Below, piece by piece: positions 39,589-50,931 of a stretch of DNA of 64,000 nucleotides. The notes under the pieces were generated by a model that was not told where the DNA came from, searched no databases, and worked only from the letters and a program-made list of their open reading frames with translations. Source of the stretch: Ariolimax columbianus (Eukaryota; Mollusca; Gastropoda; Stylommatophora; Arionidae); contig JAVGWX010000006.1 in NCBI GenBank assembly GCA_036924085.1, forward strand, positions 40,339,246 to 40,403,245. The letters are read 5' to 3'. The translations under genes were made by a program, and so were the position numbers. Position 1 is the stretch's first letter; each line of letters starts with the position of its first letter.

Positions 39589-42500
39589 TTCTTCTTTTTC
39601 GTACGCTGTCAGACGTCAACTTGTATTTGTTCGAAGAAAGCAGCTATCATCCTGAGGCTGTCGACACTGCCATAGAGCTTGTCTAGTGTTGGCATTGTTG
39701 ATGGCCACATATGTTTTCTCTGGTCCTCGTATGTCGGGCAATTTTGCAGCAGATGTTCAGTGGTCATTTTCCCTGTACCACAGGTGCATTCGTCAGTGCT
39801 ACCTATCTTCAGTTTATTGAAGAGGTGGTACCTCAGTCTGTTGTGGCCTGTGTGGAGTCTGAAGACCACGACCTCATTTTTTGTGTACCCAGTATGTTCT
39901 GTTTCCCATTTGGCCATGTATCTGGCCCTAATAAATCTTTTGAACTCTTCTTAGGTCCCACTAGAATCTTGTTGTGGTAGTCTTGCACCTTCTTTTGCCA
40001 GTCTGTCTGCCTCCTCGTTGTCTTGGATGTTACAGTGGGATGGAACCCACTGTACCACTACTCTTTTTGGTGCGGACTGCTGTCATAGTTGACAGAGTAC
40101 TGCTCTTAAATCATTAAGTTCAGTATTTTTCTGGCTTTTTAGTGCTGTAACTACGGCCAGGGCATCTGTAAACAGGACTATATGGCTTTCATTTCTTTTG
40201 CCTGTCAGCATTGCTTCTACTGAGCCTTCAGTGCCTCTGCCTCCGCTCTGAAACTGCTTGAGTATTTTCCAGTTGCCACTGACAGTGTTATTTTTCTACC
40301 ATTTGTTAGGCTCAGGAATACCCCTGCCCCTCCATTCCGTGTTGTGTTTGTTACAGAACGGTCGGTGTATGCATGGGTCCTGTCCATGCTTGGGTAGTTT
40401 TCCGTTATGTACCTCAGGGTTATGTCTCTTCTTTTTCAGTCTGGCTGTTCTTGTTTCCAATACCTGGTATATTTTATACCACCTCCGGAATGAAATGCTG
40501 CTTCCATGTGGATTTGGGTACAGTAGGGATGGGCTTTGGTGTTGTTAATGTGTTCATAGGGTCTTCGCTCATCTTTGCTTTGGCTATTTCTGCAAAGTTT
40601 CTCCACTTTAGTTTCCCATTTCCAAATCTATTTAGTCTCTGATGCATTGGATGGTCTGTCAGTCTTCTGAGTTTCTCTGCTTACTGCTGGGCTCTGCAGT
40701 CTCTTCTGTCGGTCATGGATTGCAGATTTGTAATCTTTTCAAGTTCTACAATTGGCGTTGACTTCATGCCTCCTGTTATAACTCTCATGGCTTGGTTTTG
40801 AAGTTTGCTAATTTTATCGAAGTTCGCCTTTGCTGCTGTTGTCCATGCCGCAATGCCGTACTCGAGAACTGGTCTCACTCTGCCAGTGTACAGTTTCTTT
40901 AGTATTCTTTCGTCTGCTCCCCAGCTTGTGCCAGCAAGTTTCCTCATGATGGCCATTCTTTCTCTGGCTCTCATTCGGTTTCTCTCGATCTGACTTTTCC
41001 ATGTCATGCGCCGATCAAATGTGACTCCCAAGTAGTTTGGGTTGTCGTATGCCGCAGATATTTGCCATTAAGACTTATTTTGGTGTTCTGTGGTTTATTT
41101 GAAAGCGAGAATATTGTACATGTGGTTTTTTCCTCATTTATTTTTAACAGCCATGAGTTCGCCCACTACTCCAACGATGTTAGGGCCTGCTGCACCCGAT
41201 TGTTTGCTACAGTGAGATTTTTTTCAGAGGTCCACATAGCCAGATCGTCTGCAAACATGGAGCTGTGGACTCTTCTTGGTATATTCTCTGTGATGTTGTT
41301 TATATACACCAGGAAAAGTGTGAGTGACAGTACTCCCCCTTGGGGTACTCCTTGCTCCAGTGTCACCTTTTTGCTCATCTGCACTTGTACTTGAATTCTG
41401 GCTGTTCTGTTTTCAAGATAGTGGCTGATCCATCTGTACATTTTTCCAGATACTTCACTTCTTCGTAGCTTGACTTTAAGTCCCTCTTTCTACACCTTGT
41501 CAAATGCCTTCTCTAGATCCACTCAAACCGCTACTGTATGCTTTTTCTCTTGGTAAGCATCCTCTATTTCCTGTGCTATGAGAGTGATCTGGTCCTCAGT
41601 GGATCTGTGTTGTCTAAATCCTGCCTGCTGTGAATTTAGTATGTGTTTTTCTTCCAGGTGCCACATCAGTCTGGTGTTTATCATACGCTCCATCAGTTTA
41701 CCCACACAGCTCAGTAGACTGATGGACCTGTATCCATTTGGATCTGTTCTATCTTTGTCTTTCTTTGGTACTGGTCTAAGTACAGCATCTTTCCATGCCT
41801 GCGGTACAATTCCCATCTTCCAGCTTTGGTTCAGGACTGATAGTAACTTCCTCTTTGCTGTTTTGCCCAACTCCATCAGCATTTCATTTGTTACCCATCT
41901 TTTCCGGGCGATTTCTTTTTCTTTAAAGTTCTCATGACCTCATCTTTTTCTTTCATTGTTAGTTTTGCCATCATGTGCTCCTCTGGTGCCATCTTGATGT
42001 TGTCTTGGCTCTTTTGTTCTTCGCTAATGTCTGTATACCTGTCTGTAGGGACATTAATGTGGTTTGTTCTAGCATAATGGTCTATAAAGGCGTTTGCTGC
42101 TTTTTTTCCGGGAAGCATGTTGTCGCCCTGCTTGATGGTAATTTGTTTATTTGATGGTGTTTCGTCATTCATGGCTCTGACTAAATTCCATAGTTTGTTC
42201 CCTTCTTTATCTAGATTGAGGCTTTCTGTTTATTTTTTCCAGCTGTCTCTTGTTATTTGGTTCAGTGTTCTTTTGTATTTCGCAGTGATGGCCTTGAGGG
42301 CGATAGTTTCCTCCATAGATTGCTATCTCTCTGCCATGTTCCTAGCATTTGAGACTTCATCCTCAGCTTTCTGCAGTTCATGATTCCAATATGGCTTGTA
42401 GTTTTTCCTTGCCCCTCTTGGGATGGTTTTTGTGGCTGCTTGCAGTATTGCTTTGCTTAGGCTTTCCACCATAGGTTTCATATTGTTATTTCGTGTGTTG

Positions 42501-43866
42501 ATAGTTTCACACAGTCCATCTGTCAGCATTGCAAATCTTTCCCAGTCGGCTCATCTATAGTTCCAACATGGCAGCGGTTTTATTTCCTGGGGGCCTACTT
42601 CCATATCAATTTCTACCCTAATTGGCCTGTGGTCGCTATCTGCCAATTGGTCGAGCACCTGACGATCTATTTTGTGGTGAATATCCCGCGTGGAGAAGGC
42701 CAAGTCTGGAGTAGAGGTGGTATGCCATGTTCTAGAATAGAAGCTAGGGCTGTCCTCCGGCCTATTGATAAGATAGAGATTTGTGTCTATCTCCCAGTCT
42801 TCCACTTCATCGCTTCTGCTGTCTGTATCTGAATATCCCCATCTCTCCGAGTGACTGTTGAAGTCTCCAACCACTAGGCAGCTGAAGTCCTTGATTTACA
42901 TACTCGAGAGCGACAGGCCTTTGTTGGGTGGGCCATACAGGTTGAATATAGGGGTTTTCGTTTCCTGTGTCATTATGTCGACTCCTACAATTTTTGCTTG
43001 TCCGGTGTGATTTACAGATACTGCGATACTTGGTATACAGTTACGTGTCAGTATCAGAACCCCTCCTTTGTGACCTTCTCTATCAAAACGGAAGGTCTGG
43101 TATCCTCTGATTGAGAATCTGTTGTTTTTGTTGAGGTGCATTTCTTGGATGCATGCCACGTCTATCTTACCTTCGTACAGGTGATGTTAGGGAAATTTTT
43201 TTGTTAAGGACTCCCTCCGCGTTCCACTGTAGTATTTTAAGGGTCTTGAGTTTTTGGTCAATAGCTCTTGCCCCATCTCCTTGTGCCTTGACTCCACAGC
43301 ACATGGGTGGGTGACCACCAGTAGCATCAGGTGGGACCCTTTGAGGCGTGGGGTCCGGCACTCTCGCTGCCTGGCGGGACTCCACAGGATGAGCACCATA
43401 CTTTCTTCTTTTAAGTTGTGATGTCATCATACAGCGATTTACGTTGCACTGTTTCGTTAAGCCTGTGGCCCAGTGCATCCGATTTCAACAGGCGTTTCTG
43501 TAAGGATGCCCTCCTTAGCCTTTGGCTGTCCCCAGCCCATCTGCAAGGCAGCAGTTGTTTGAAATCAGCGTTGTCTCTCTTAGGAAAGTTGTCTTGCAGG
43601 ACTATCAAGTCTTCCCCACTCGTGTCGAAAGGGTGGGATGATGATGGTGATATGATGGACTTATGTACTAGTTTTTCAAGTATCCCAGAAGAGAGGCAGT
43701 CCAGTGTGTCTGTGTCTCAGGATCATCACGTCACACCAGAAACGTAGCATATACATGTGAGTGGGGGTATCTCCTTGCTCCCCTTTAGTATTCTCGTCTC
43801 CCCTTGCAGTGATGGTACGCCTAGCATTCCCCGCCACCTGGGAGGTTGTCACAAAGGGGCAGATGT
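39589..43866 (-). mobile_element. LINE-B copy 2, long but frame-broken (endonuclease, RT, RNase H)
   Basis: This ~4.3-kb copy runs from 3' tail CGTACG...GAAGAAG at the left to a 5' region at about 43.87 kb. Possible target duplications GCAATAGCAAAC (39577-39588) and GCAATGCCAAAC (43867-43878) differ at two positions. RT pieces lie at 42323-42529, 41891-42172, 41523-41882, 41166-41441 and 40681-41031; RNase H at about 39960-40350 is scrambled; the zinc-motif end is 39609-39917. Many frameshifts show it is older than copy 1. Confidence 0.9.
42551..43478 (-). pseudogene. LINE-B apurinic-type endonuclease domain, three broken frames
   Basis: The - strand in order: KTLKILQWNAEGVLNKK (43167-43478), the start of an APE-like endonuclease; ACIQEMHLNKNN with the catalytic Glu, then GVLILTRN and NLYGPP (42896-43159); VGDFNSHSERWGYSDTDSR, TPDLAFST and SDHRPIRVEI with the catalytic Asp/Asn and His (42551-42874). 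These motifs place LINE-B among APE-bearing LINEs and supply what copy 1 lacks. Upstream codons (43480-43870) carry no recognisable first-ORF domain. Confidence 0.9.
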
Positions 43867-43878
43867 GCAATGCCAAAC

Positions 43879-44285
43879 AAGATTAAAACAAAAAGAATAA
43901 AGGATGAACAATAAAGTTAATAAATATGCAACGATTTGTTCTGTAAAATTTGGATTATTTTAACAGGTCACACTTAATGGCCTACAAGGCCACATTCAGC
44001 AGTAAGGTCGCATATTTGTCACTAGTGTGTTAAACCATCCTTCATCTTCTCTCACTTTCGTCCTGTGATCCTTATCCCATAAGTTTGTCTTGCTGAGATT
44101 GTAATTGCTCTTCCACCATTGTGGACCATGTCTGCTTTGCCCTTCTCCCTCTTCTCTTACCATGTGGGTTCCAAAACAGTGGATGTTTTGTTGTGTTCGG
44201 TTTCTTTCTGATGGTATCTCCCATCCATCACCACTTTCTTTCCCTTCTATCATTTTTGTCCTATTTCCCTTTCACTTAATTTGTC
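43879..44285. other. Unassigned stretch
   Basis: The - frame at 43996-44253 (85 codons, Glu/Arg/Trp-rich) is unrecognised. No other signal. Confidence 0.4.
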
Positions 44286-44287
44286 CC

Positions 44288-44442
44288 ATGTTGCAGTGTC
44301 CGCAAACCCTCCCATGTTATTATGCCCTCAAGGCCTCCCATGTTACAGTGTCCTCAAACCCTCCCATGTTGCAGTGTCCTCAAACCCTCCCATGTTACAG
44401 TGTCCTCAAACCCTCCCATGTTACACTGTCCTCAAACCTTCC
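44288..44442. repeat. 26-bp minisatellite, about six units
   Basis: The unit TGTTACAGTGTCCTCAAACC plus CTCCCA is repeated; the first units are diverged and the last four nearly identical. Confidence 0.9.
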
Positions 44443-45540
44443 TCTTCCTATATAGAAAACTGTCATTACTGTACTTATCCTTCTGGAGGATTTATAGAGC
44501 TAAGAAAGGTCACTTGCCCCTGCAGTCACCATGAAGTGAATAAACTAGGTTTGCTCCAATAGAAATATATCAATGCCTTACCAAGGTTTTGAACTTATGT
44601 CCACATAGTCAGAAGATCGATATCCAAGCTGTTCGACCACACAATCTTCCATATACTCATCCCCTTATTGCTCTTTATCACTCCATTCACTACAGCTGGC
44701 CTCCTTCAGTAATGCTGCATCCAAGTACTTTGCATATTTCTGTGGTGGTGGTTTCTGTAGCAGTTTGTTTAACACAATAAGGTTGCTTGCTCCATTAACA
44801 ACTCTCTTTAGTCACCTTTCACAAAATGCATCAGGGTGCTGGGGCATTAATTTTTTCTCCTCACCAAGGGGACCTCTGATAGTGAGTGTCCCATACAAGT
44901 TGATAATTTTGTTTTGATGCATGTAGTAAGTTGTTCTGACACTCGGATCGTGAACTAGTCACACAAAAAAAAAAATAATTATGTAAATCAATGAGTTCTA
45001 GTGTCTTCTACCCTAAAAGGGTTAGACAGTACATTTAATTGGTAGTTGATTATGAGCTGCTCTGCTTCTATAGAAGAAACTGCAGTTTTTTGTTGGATAC
45101 GGAACAAGTTAGACGAAAAGTCTGAAACATAGCTTTCTGTAGCTAAGCAGCTGCTCTATCAAACAATGTTATTGTGTTCTTTGTATCTGTTATGGCTGTC
45201 AGGGAATTCAATAGAAGACATTAGTTTTGGAGAGACCATTCCGTTGGCATAGACGAAAAATGTCATTTATTATTATTGCATTGTTTACAAAAATTAAACA
45301 AGTCTAGTATTTTCTCATATTTTTTTATTCATAAAGAAAACTATTCTTACATTTTTCACCTGCTATTATTGACATGAAATATAACGTTTAGATTTTTCTG
45401 AAGTCGAACGAGAAAGAAGAATTATTTGTGCATATTTTGAGAACAAATCTGTAAATAGGACACAACTGACTATTTAAAAAAAAGAACTTAAAAAGATACA
45501 AACTTGAAAGCCATTTATTATTGTAGTTACATAGTCCCTT
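44443..45540. other. Unassigned stretch
   Basis: AT-rich. No gene recognised in six frames. Confidence 0.4.
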
Positions 45541-45700
45541 GTTTCTCAACATATTTCCACCAACATCCATACACTTATTACATCACTTTAGCAATGCTCG
45601 AAAATCTTCAGCATAGAAGTCTTTGGTCTGCTGTCTCAGCCACATTTGTACTTTGTCATTCATGAAACGTCTTCCACCAAGCTGGGTTTCTAGTGTACCA
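45490..45700 (-). pseudogene. Mariner transposase C-terminal relic bordering the 35-bp array
   Basis: The - strand gives LGGRRFMNDKVQMWLRQQ, TKDFYAEDFRALLK, stop, CNKCMDVGGNM. This is the standard mariner C-terminus (…FYAEGIRKLV-RWNKCIEVGGDYVEK type) with a premature TGA (45583) where Arg-Trp is expected. Just upstream on this strand the LGGRRF codons become the unit of the minisatellite, so the rest of the transposase is replaced by repeats. Confidence 0.8.
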
Positions 45701-47450
45701 AATGTCTTCCACCAAGCTGGGTTTCTAGTGCACTGAACGTCTTCCACCAAGGTGGGTTTATAGTGCACCAAATGTCTTCCACCAAGGTGGGTTTCTAGTG
45801 CACCAAACGTAATCCACCAAGGTGGGTTTCTAGTGCACCAAATGTCTTCCACAAAGGTGGGTTTCTAGTGCACGAATCGTCTTCCACAAAGTTGGGTTTC
45901 TAGAGCACCAAACGTCTTCCACCAAGGTGGGTTTCTAGTGCACCAAATGTCTTCCACCAAGGTGGGTTTCTAGTGCACCAAATGTCTTCCACCAAGGTGG
46001 GTTTCTAGTGCACCGAATGTCTTCCACCAAGGTGGGTTTCTAGTGCACGAAATGTCTTCCCACCAAGCTGGATTTCTAGTGCACCGAACGTCTTCTACCA
46101 AGGTGAGTTTCTAGTGCACCAAACGTCTTCCACCAAGGTGGGTTTCTAGTGCACCAAACATCTTCCACCAAGGTGGGTTTCTAGTGCACCAAACATCTTC
46201 CCACCAAAGTGGGTTTCTAGTACACCAAATGTCTTCCACCAAGGTTGGTGTCTAGTGCACCAAACGTATTCCACCAAGGTGGGTTTCTAGTGCACCGAAT
46301 GTCTTCCACCAAGGTGAGTTTCTAGTGCACCAAACCTCTTCCATCAAGGTGGGTTTCTAGTGCACCAAATATCTTCCACCAAGTGGGTTTCTAGTGCACC
46401 AAACATCTTCCCACCAAGGTGGGTTTCTAGTACACCAAATGTCTTCCACCAAGGTGGGTTTCTAGTGCACCAAACGTATTCCCACCAAGGTGGGTTTCTA
46501 GTACACCAAATGTCTTCCACCAATGTGGGTTTCTAGTGCACCAAACGTATTCCACCAAGGTGGGTTTCTAGTGCACCAAACGTATTCCACCAAGGTGGGT
46601 TTCTAGTACACCAAATGTCTTCCACCAAGGTGGGTTTCTAGTGCACCAAACGTATTCCAACAAGGTGGGTTTCTAGTGCACCAATTTCTAGTACACCAAA
46701 TGTCTTCCACCAAGGTGGGTTTCTAGTGCACCAAACGTATTCCACCAAGGTGGGTTTCTAGTGCACCAATTTCTAGTACACCAAATGTCTTCCACCAAGG
46801 TGGGTTTCTAGTGCACCAAACGTATTCCACCAAGGTGGGTTTCTAGTGCACCAATTTCTAGTACACCAAATGTCTTCCACCAAGGTGGGTTTCTAGTGCA
46901 CCAAACGTATTCCACCAAGGTGGGTTTCTAGTGCACCAATTTCTAGTACACCAAATGTCTTCCACCAAGGTGGGTTTCTAGTGCACCAAACGTATTCCAC
47001 CAAGGTGGGTTTCTAGTGCACCAATTTCTAGTACACCAAATGTCTTCCACCAAGGTGGGTTTCTAGTGCACCAAACGTATTCCACCAAGGTGGGTTTCTA
47101 GTGCACCAATTTCTAGTACACCAAATGTCTTCCACCAAGGTGGGTTTCTAGTGCATCAAACGTATTCCACCAAGGTGGGTTTCTAGTGCACCAATTTCTA
47201 GTACACCAAATGTCTTCCACCAAGGTGGGTTTCTAGTGCACCAAACGTATTCCACCAAGGTGGGTTTCTAGTGCACCAATTTCTAGTACACCAAATGTCT
47301 TCCACCAAGGTGGATTTCTAGTGCATCAAACGTATTCCACCAAGGTGGGTTTCTAGTGCACCAATTTCTAGTACACCAAATGTCTTCCACCAAGGTGGGT
47401 TTCTAGTGCATCAAACGTATTCCACCAAGGTGGGTTTCTAGTGCACCATA
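45660..47450. repeat. 35-bp minisatellite with 85-bp higher-order repeat
   Basis: The basic unit is GTGGGTTTCTAGTGCACCAA plus ATGTCTTCCACCAAG (35 bp). From about 46686 the array is organised in 85-bp blocks (35 + 35 + 15, the last being TTCTAGTGCACCAAT), starting at 46686, 46771, 46856, 46941, 47026, 47111, 47196, 47281 and 47366. The left half is diverged 35-mers. CTTCCACCAAG is the complement of codons for LGGR in the adjoining mariner relic. Confidence 0.97.
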
Positions 47451-47589
47451 AAATGTATGGACCCATTTATGCACTGCTTTACGTGACAAAACACGTTTCA
47501 CTGTAAACAGGAAACATTTCCCTATGAATATCCTTTGCAGAAAGTCCTTTTGACTCCCCCTCCCTGCGATCCCCAACCCATATATACTG

Positions 47590-47803
47590 TCATATTATAT
47601 TTTTCCCATTGCTGGGGTAGTCGAGGGGTTTTGAAGGCTGAGGACTACAGACCGCTTCGCCACTGCTGTCGCCACGTTGTGTGCTGGTTATGTTTGTTTA
47701 TTTTATCTCCAACAGAAAAACAACATATGCCATACCGAGGTTTCGAACCGCTGCCCTCCCTGTCGGCAGATAGGACTCGAAACCATTCGGCCACGCGCTC
47801 CTC
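47590..47803 (-). mobile_element. SINE-6, tRNA-headed
   Basis: On the - strand TGGCCGAATGGT (A box, 47782-47793) and GGTTCGAAACC (perfect B box, 47739-47749) precede a body containing GGAGATAAAATAAACAAACA and TCGACTACCCCAGCAATGGG. The same end occurs at 3425-3470. Confidence 0.8.
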
Positions 47804-48500
47804 ACCCCCAACCCATACACACACCATTTGTAACTTAGATGTGCATGTGGGACCTAGTGTCTGCTACCTACACTAATCACAAAGCTGGATATTGCTACAT
47901 ACCTATGACACCTTTAGAAACTACGAACTAGATTGTAAAGCTTTCCTGTGTCAGTTTGTGACCGATTTACTGACTCATTCTTGGTATTTCATGTATTTTA
48001 ATTTTGTATGGTTTGGTACACCTGTGTTTCACGCTGGGAGAAATATATATTGTCGCTTCATTGGTTTATTACGGGAGCAAAGATTACTCAGGTAAAACGT
48101 ACTGATCAAAATTCTATCTCCTCGTCCTTATTCGTGCTGCAGGCTATACCACAGTAGTCTGGCCAATGAGGTGCTGACTGACAATGTAATCCACATAGTG
48201 GCGAGCTTAATTAGGAGCGTTGTATTGTACTACAGCCAGGAGGACCATGGTCCATCTTCTCAAATATTCCTCGGGGTGCAAGAAGAGCCACTGTAACCCA
48301 CTACCAAAGATACGATGTCAAAAGTTGACTGAAGTTAGCACAAATAGCCTCGAACAACAACAACAACAGTATGGTTTACTGTTCACAATCTTTGAGTTTC
48401 CCAGTTTTCATTATTCCCAAGCGAATAAGAAGCAGATTACTGAACGATTTGAATTATATTGGCCTTTTTACGAAGTCCAAAACCTCGTTTGTTTCGTAGG
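47804..48500. other. Unassigned stretch
   Basis: Contains (CAA)n at about 48353-48368. No gene recognised. It lies downstream of the glutamate receptor exon. Confidence 0.4.
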
Positions 48501-48592
48501 AGGAGGGGGTAAAATAAAAACCTATTCTGTACACTATGCTGCAACAACAGGGGCAAGCTGCCTTTATTCCTCAGCTCAATAAATCTTTCCAG
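48500..48592 (+). mobile_element. SINE-3 3' portion
   Basis: GGGTAAAATAAAAACCTATTC...CCTTTATTCCTCAGCTCAAT plus AAATC. On the - strand its TTTATT (48563-48568) offers AATAAA 87 bp after the receptor stop codon, so the SINE may supply that gene's poly(A) signal (inference). Confidence 0.7.
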
Positions 48593-48654
48593 TGAGCTAC
48601 ACCAATTAGTATAAATGACTGTGATAGTTTAACATCAGAGATGCATAACACGAT

Positions 48655-48931
48655 TCACTGAAACGCACGAGATGGCGTGGCAGAATTTGCCTGGAGAGTC
48701 CTCCCTCTGAGGCGCCTGCATTTATCTGTAATCCAAACCTTTTCTATACAAACGACGAGAAGGCTGAGAGTCATTGTTCCTAGGAAGATGAAGAAGGGGC
48801 CAGCCAGGTATCGAAGATCTAGTTGATCCACTGTGCTGACTCTGTCATTGGCATTGCACATACTCCCACGAGCAGACCACCAGTTTCTTCGCCACCCGTC
48901 AATGATTCCAGATTCCTGAAGCTTCATGATT
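48655..48931 (-). CDS. Ionotropic glutamate receptor, last coding exon
   Basis: The exon begins after a strong acceptor (TTTACTTTGTATTTCTCAG on the - strand, AG at 48932-48933) and runs to TGA at 48655-48657: one base of a split codon plus 91 residues. IMKLQESGIIDGWRRNWW (1-18) is the end of the S2 ligand-binding lobe, with the family's LQE.G and WW, and Cys25 sits near the conserved disulfide Cys. Residues 42-66 (LAGPFFIFLGTMTLSLLVVC then IEKVW) are membrane segment M4, preceded by the ...LAG that matches AGVF in other receptors. The cytoplasmic tail is only ~25 residues, Arg-rich. The receptor is a ligand-gated cation channel of the plasma membrane. AMPA, kainate, NMDA or divergent IR type cannot be told from this exon. 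Upstream exons should lie to the right; none was found before 64 kb. Confidence 0.85.
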
Positions 48932-48933
48932 CT

Positions 48934-49076
48934 GAGAAATACAAAGTAAATATTAAGCACAATCTTTACTTTGAACCCTTCACACCTGGAAACAGGAAAT
49001 ATATAACCTTCCGAACAGCAAAGATGGCGCCAAACAGGCAGCGCGTCTAGCTTTACTTTAATATTTTAGTCCATTA
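48934..49076 (-). other. Intron sequence next to the receptor exon
   Basis: This is intron on the - strand by inference from the acceptor at 48932. It contains nothing else. Confidence 0.5.
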
Positions 49077-49650
49077 TGGAGTAGCCCATGCTTCAGGTGA
49101 ATTTGGAGTAGACCATGCTCCAGGTGAGTGGGGAGTAGACCATGCTCCAGGTGAATGTAGAGTAGGCCATGCTCCAGGTGAGTGGGGAGTAGGCCATGCT
49201 CCAGGTGAGTGGGGAGTAGACCATGCTCCAAGTGAATGTAGAGTAGGCCATGCTCCAGGTGAGTGGGGAGTAGGCCATGCTCCAGGTGAGTGGGGAGTAG
49301 ACCATGCTCCAGGTGAATGTAGAGTAGGCTATGCTCCAGGTGAGTGGGGAGTAGGCCATGCTCCAGGTGAGTGAAGGGTAGACCATGCTCCAGGTGAATG
49401 TAGGGTAGACCATGCTCCAGGTGAGTGTAGAGTAGGCCATGCTCCAGGTGAGTGTAGAGTAGGCCATGCTCCAGGTGAGTGTAGAGAAGACCATGCTCCA
49501 TGTGAGTGTAGAGAAGACCATGCTCCAGGTGAGTGTAGAGTTGACCATGCTCCAGGTGAGTGTAGAGTAGACCATGCTCCAGGTGAGTGTAGAGTAGACC
49601 ATGCTCCAGGTGAGTGTAGAGTAGGCCATGCTCCAGGTGAGTGTAGGATT
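49077..49650. repeat. 27-bp minisatellite built on CAGGTGAGT
   Basis: About 21 units of ACCATGCTCCAGGTGAGTGT plus AGAGTAG. Because 27 is a multiple of three, two - strand frames stay open (220 and 178 codons) with 9-residue repeats such as YTHLEHGLL and STLTWSMVY. I do not regard these as proteins. On the + strand each unit carries CAGGTGAGT, the consensus 5' splice site. Confidence 0.95.
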
Positions 49651-49709
49651 GAAAGAACAATCTAGAAAGAATACTCCAGATATAATGACAGAAAGAACGG
49701 GACAGACTC

Positions 49710-49990
49710 CAGGTCAGCAAGGCAAAGGCAGGTCGCCGTCCATCGTAGACGATGATGGCATAATTTATTTTTCTAGTGCTATTTTTAGTAAGGATTAACT
49801 GCGCTACTTTTTATCCTCACTCTCTCGTTTCGAGCCGCTCGACCTCAGTAGCAAGTCAAGGACAAGACGACTAGGGAATAACTACGAGATGCAAGGACTC
49901 CGCATCAAGCACCCGTGAAAAAGACGGCCGAGTCTGTAGTCGAACCCACACCACCTGATCACGAGACCGACGGCTTAATCACTTCGCCAC
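49710..49990 (-). mobile_element. SINE-5, tRNA-headed
   Basis: The - strand GTGGCGAAGTGATTAAGCCG (A box) and GGGTTCGACTAC (near B box) head it. The body includes GAGAGTGAGGATAAAAAGTA, TTAATCCTTACTAAAAATAG and ATCGTCTACGATGGACGGCG, which recur at 60362-60485 on the + strand. Confidence 0.75.
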
Positions 49991-50930
49991 GAAATCCCCA
50001 GATCAGCATGATATACAGAGGAATCGCTTATGCTGGATTGACCACATGCTTCGGAAATCAGCATATAACATTACAAGAAAGTCTTTGTTCTTTAATCCAC
50101 AGGGCACGAGGAATAACGGACGACCGAGACACTCATAGAAAAAGCAGCTGGATGCAATATTAGTAAGACAGACCAGACGTGGCCAGAAACTGGGCCAGAT
50201 GGCTCATTATAGGAAGGCTTGGCACGTATTTGTTGAAGACCCATGCCCTGCAAAGAATGGTCTAGTTTTTGATTGATTGATTAATTGATTGATATATGAT
50301 AAAGGATTACAAGAGTAAATTATTTGTTCTGTGAAGTAGAAGCAATAACAAAAAACAAATTTGTACATCATCAAACCCCATCCACTTTGATCGCCTGCTG
50401 TCATCCGCTGTAGTGACCTAAATCAAGATCACGAATTGTATTGCTGCCTGTGTCACCCTTCCTTTAATTGTTAAAAAAAATATCAGACATATATCGATTT
50501 GATGGGAAATCCCTGCTAAACACACGCTTCTATTTTATATCTAAATAAGGTTGACCGGTACAAATCAACGTTCAATGAGCATTTTCTTGTTGGCTAATAT
50601 TGGCCTAAGTTAAATAAGAATCCCCCGCCACCCCAACAGTCTAAACAGCAAGAAGGTGGAACTGTTGATCACCGCCGACCAACAGAGATACCCAGAACAC
50701 AATATGGAAATAAATGGAACAATATTTACACAAAATCACTCATTTAAATAAATAATCTAGTACTGGAATCTGATTAACGAAGTTGACAGAGCACTCGCTG
50801 TTCACGGCAAAGGTACCTGGTTCGAGTTCCATCTTTGACACGCTTCAGTTTCCACTTTTGTCTGTCTGTCGCCAGAATGTTAGTCTTTATCAAGGTTTGC
50901 GCTTGTATGTTACCGGGGCCCGCAAGGTTA
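49991..50930. other. Unassigned stretch, partly LINE-like
   Basis: The + strand 50000-50220 (MDHMLRKSAYN-like, RGRPRH-like codons) looks like a decayed LINE tail. A tRNA-like B-box piece GGTTCGAGTTCC lies at 50819. No gene. Confidence 0.35.
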
Positions 50931-50931
50931 A

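Noticed and set aside
43676..43876. First open reading frame of LINE-B
   Set aside because: The 66-codon frame has no zinc-knuckle or other ORF1 feature. It is treated as 5' untranslated or decayed sequence.
49058..49720. 220-codon protein with 9-residue repeats
   Set aside because: The frame is open because the 27-bp unit lacks stops, and a second frame is equally open. There is no conserved domain, signal or splice context to support it.
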